DNA of 6,958 nucleotides from Acidobacteriota bacterium (GTDB lineage: Bacteria > Acidobacteriota > Vicinamibacteria > Vicinamibacterales > Vicinamibacteraceae): contig JAEYZV010000553.1 in assembly GCA_023427865.1 (NCBI GenBank), positions 1-6,958 on the forward strand, in the 5' to 3' direction. A program made the position numbers and the translations under genes. Below, in pieces: positions 4,659 to 6,958 of the stretch (its first letter is position 1; the number at the start of each line of letters is the position of its first letter). Under the pieces are notes generated by a model that had not been told where the DNA came from, did no database searches, and worked only from the letters and a program-made list of their open reading frames with translations.

Positions 4659-6551
4659 ATGATCTACGTCACCTCGCCGCTTGCCGTCGGCGTGTTCGTC
4701 ACGTTCGTCCTGAGTGTGCTCGTGCTGAGCTGGTGGCTCGGCCGGCGCGCGACCTCCTCGAGCGGCTACTACGCCGCGCACGGCCAGATCCACTGGTTCG
4801 TGAACGGCATCGCGTTTGCCGGCGATTACCTGTCGGCCGCGTCGTTCCTCGGCATCTGCGGGATGATCGCGTTCTACGGCTACGACGGCTTCCTCTACTC
4901 CATCGGCTACCTCGCCGGCTGGGTCGTGGCGCTGTTCGTCGTCGCCGAGCCCCTCAAGCAGATGGGCAAGTTCACGTTCGCCGACGCCCTCGATGCCCGG
5001 TTCCATTCCCGCGGCATCAAGCTGGCAGCGGCGATCAGCACGCTCGTCGTGAGCCTGTTCTACCTGATCCCGCAGATGGTCGGCGCCGGCGTGCTGATCA
5101 AGCCGCTGCTCGGCTTCTCGCACGCCGCAGGCGTGCTCATCGTCGGCATCGTCGTCCCCATCCTCGTCGTCACGGCGGGCATGGTGTCCACCACGTGGGT
5201 GCAGTTCATCAAGGGCGCGTTGCTCGTCGGCTTCTGCGTGCTCCTGACCGTGCTGATCCTGCGCCGGGGCTTCGAGGTGCCCGCCGAACTCGCCGTCACG
5301 CCGCAGGATCCCGCCGTCGTCCTGCAGCAGGGGGAGGCCGTCGTCGAGGCGGACTGGAACGAGGACCAATGGCTGCGGGTCCGCGACGCGGACTCTGGTG
5401 AAGTGCACACGTACCGGCGCCTGCCGGACGGCCGCGTGCGCCGCACGCAGGTCGTGGTGACCGACGCCGACGGCAACGTGAGCGTCGATGGGCTGCCTCA
5501 GGGCCTCGAGGGCGGCCAGCGCGATCTGGCGCCGGTGGGCGCCGTGGCGGCGTTGCCCGAAGGGCGCCAGGCCACGGGTCCCCTCGGGCCCCTCGAGTTC
5601 CTGCGGACGTTCAACGAGAGCACGATCGAGACGTGGACGTCGGAACGCCGCGTACTGGCCGGTGGCGCCGTGGCGATGGTCTACACGCCGCGCACGCAGG
5701 AGGGTGCCGACCTGCTGCAGCCGGGCGCGAGCCCGACGTTCCGCGGTGTGCGCAGCGATCGCCTGTTCGACAAGCTCGACTTCCTGTCGCTGATGCTGGC
5801 GCTCTTTGCCGGTACGGCGTCGCTGCCGCACATCCTGATCCGCTACTACACGGTGAAGGACGTGATGGCCGTGCGCAAGAGCACGGTGGTCGGCATCGGC
5901 GCCATCGGGTTGTTCTACGTGCTCACGCTGTACCTCGGCCTCGGTGCGATGACCAGCGGTTCGCTGGACGTGACCAACAACAACATGGCCGCGCCGCTGC
6001 TGGCACGCAGCTTCAGCGAGCCGCTGTTCGCGATCATCTCCGCCATCGCGTTCACCACGGTGCTCGGCACGGTGAGCGGGCTCATCCTCGCGGCGAGCGG
6101 CGCCGTCGTGCACGACGTGCTGTCGCACGTCGTGAAGATGGAACTGACCGACGATGCGAAGGTGCGTGCGGGCAAGCTCGTGGCGGTCGCGGTCGGCATC
6201 GTCGCGATGCTGCTCGGCATCGCGTTCGAGCGCCTGAACGTGTCGTTCCTGGTCGGCTGGGCGTTCAACGTCGCGGCGTCGGCGAACCTGCCGGCGCTCG
6301 TGATGCTGCTGTTCTGGAAGCGCACGACCAAGCAGGGCATCGTCGCGGCGATCCTCGTCGGCATGGCGAGCTCGCTCGCGTGGATCCTGTGCAGCGCGCA
6401 AGCCTACCGCGACGTGTACGGCTGGCCGGCCGAGGAGGCGCTCGTCCCCTTCAGCCAGCCGGGCATCGTGACGATCCCGCTCGGGTTCCTCGTGCTCGTC
6501 GTGGTGTCGCTCCTGACGACCGGCCGCGCGCGGGACCTCGCCCCACGCTAG
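4659..6551 (+). CDS. Sodium:solute symporter (SSS), ActP/acetate-permease-like, with large periplasmic insert
   Basis: A 630-residue inner-membrane symporter that probably takes up a short carboxylate such as acetate with sodium. Residues 1-203 hold six membrane helices. They include the family signature FVNGIAFAGDYLSAASFLG (47-65), then YDGFLYSIGYLAGW, LIPQMVGAGVLI (136-147) and STTWVQFIKGALL (177-189). The second half resumes at DKLDFLSLMLALFAGTASLP (371-390), followed by HILIRYYTV, TNNNMAAPLLA, the helix around GTVSGLILAASGAVVHD (470-486), and LVGWAFNVAASANLPAL. All are close to E. coli ActP. ActP has about 30 residues between the halves; here there are about 165 (205-370). These are hydrophilic and Asp/Gly/Val-rich, and by family topology they lie in the periplasm. 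The ATG is 9 bp after the DUF485 stop. The family is firm; acetate as substrate is only likely. Confidence 0.9.
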   Translation: MIYVTSPLAVGVFVTFVLSVLVLSWWLGRRATSSSGYYAAHGQIHWFVNGIAFAGDYLSAASFLGICGMIAFYGYDGFLYSIGYLAGWVVALFVVAEPLKQMGKFTFADALDARFHSRGIKLAAAISTLVVSLFYLIPQMVGAGVLIKPLLGFSHAAGVLIVGIVVPILVVTAGMVSTTWVQFIKGALLVGFCVLLTVLILRRGFEVPAELAVTPQDPAVVLQQGEAVVEADWNEDQWLRVRDADSGEVHTYRRLPDGRVRRTQVVVTDADGNVSVDGLPQGLEGGQRDLAPVGAVAALPEGRQATGPLGPLEFLRTFNESTIETWTSERRVLAGGAVAMVYTPRTQEGADLLQPGASPTFRGVRSDRLFDKLDFLSLMLALFAGTASLPHILIRYYTVKDVMAVRKSTVVGIGAIGLFYVLTLYLGLGAMTSGSLDVTNNNMAAPLLARSFSEPLFAIISAIAFTTVLGTVSGLILAASGAVVHDVLSHVVKMELTDDAKVRAGKLVAVAVGIVAMLLGIAFERLNVSFLVGWAFNVAASANLPALVMLLFWKRTTKQGIVAAILVGMASSLAWILCSAQAYRDVYGWPAEEALVPFSQPGIVTIPLGFLVLVVVSLLTTGRARDLAPR

Positions 6552-6560
6552 GGCGCGCGC

Positions 6561-6958
6561 TCAGACGCCGGCAGCCGCCTCGGCGCCGACCAGTTCCTGG
6601 ACGCCGAACATGGCCGCGATCGGCTGGCGCAACGAATCCGCCGTGGCGTTGTATGGCGCCAGCAACTGCTCGACCGGCGCGCTCACGACCGTGCGGAACG
6701 GACGTGCCGCCGGGTCCATCTCGACCAGACGCACGACGGCCTCCGCCACCTCCGCGGCGCCTGGATTTGCCGGGTCTGCCATGGCTGCGGCAAATACGCT
6801 ACGCACCTGCTCGACGTAGGCCGCGCGCTCGCCGTAGGCCTCCAGGCGCGCACGGTCGTCCGGCCTCACGGCCTCCTCGAAGATCGGCGTGCGGTAAATC
6901 GCGGGTTCGATGAGGAGGGACTGGATCCCCCACGGGTGCAGTTCGTAGCGGTACGCAT
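6561..6958 (-). CDS. Short-chain dehydrogenase/reductase, C-terminal part (N-terminus outside window)
   Basis: The visible 131 residues are the end of a Rossmann-fold NAD(P)-dependent oxidoreductase. They open with YRYELHPWGIQSLLIEPAIY, the region that in classical SDRs follows the catalytic YxxxK helix (R.EL.pwGI.v..iEPG). There follow RTPIFEEAV and an Ala-rich helical tail with GAAEVAEAVVRLVEMDP and RTVVSAPVEQLL, which resembles the substrate-binding C-terminus of this family. The usual PG after the sixth strand is PA here. The nucleotide-binding and catalytic motifs lie beyond the window, so activity and cofactor cannot be checked. A GTG at 6869 is internal, not a start, because the fold continues upstream of it. 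The gene converges on the symporter, with 9 bp between stop codons. Confidence 0.8.
   Translation of the reverse strand, partial: AYRYELHPWGIQSLLIEPAIYRTPIFEEAVRPDDRARLEAYGERAAYVEQVRSVFAAAMADPANPGAAEVAEAVVRLVEMDPAARPFRTVVSAPVEQLLAPYNATADSLRQPIAAMFGVQELVGAEAAAGV

Noticed and set aside
4434..6401. A 655-residue open frame on the minus strand
   Set aside because: It lies antisense to the DUF485 and symporter genes, is rich in Arg/His/Asp/Glu repeats without any domain, and is explained by high GC removing stop codons.
6561..6869. A small standalone 102-residue gene
   Set aside because: The frame continues upstream through a clear SDR motif to the window edge, so this is the end of a larger gene.

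Overview
The window is a very GC-rich stretch of bacterial chromosome. It carries seven genes in two directions, two of them cut by the window edges. The outer-membrane efflux protein and the export signal on it indicate a Gram-negative (diderm) cell. The high GC, the lack of Shine-Dalgarno sequences at nearly every start, and the family mix (TolC with a long cysteine-containing loop, NEP-type glycosidase, ATP-grasp ligase, DUF485/SSS transporter) would fit a soil Acidobacteriota such as Vicinamibacteria. That placement is an impression from the proteins, not something the sequence proves.

Region 1 (1-2114, minus strand) is an efflux operon read right to left. A TetR/AcrR-type repressor comes first, and a TolC-family outer-membrane channel follows, its start codon lying inside the last codons of the repressor gene. 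The TolC gene leaves the window before its stop codon; adaptor and pump genes may follow outside. The 297-bp divergent gap (2115-2411) holds two copies of the same inverted repeat, GCAAGC-N4-ACTTGC, with centres 75 bp apart. These are the likely operators of the repressor. The gap also holds a 22-bp-spaced direct repeat.

Region 2 (2412-4392, plus strand) holds a small glycoside hydrolase of the GH5/clan GH-A type without a signal peptide, then a D-Ala-D-Ala-ligase-like ATP-grasp enzyme of unknown substrate. Each start codon lies exactly 6 nt after a TANNNT -10-like hexamer, the arrangement expected of leaderless mRNAs.

Region 3 (4449-6551, plus strand) is a two-gene transporter unit: a very short DUF485 membrane protein and, 9 bp on, an ActP-like sodium:solute symporter. 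The symporter has a large insertion in a loop predicted to face the periplasm.

Region 4 (6561-6958, minus strand) is the C-terminal part of a short-chain dehydrogenase that converges on the symporter with 9 bp between the stop codons.

No RNA gene, CRISPR array, insertion sequence or phage gene was seen. Nothing here is clearly an entirely new system. The most testable novelties are the paired operators, the leaderless starts, the symporter insert and the unassigned ATP-grasp ligase.
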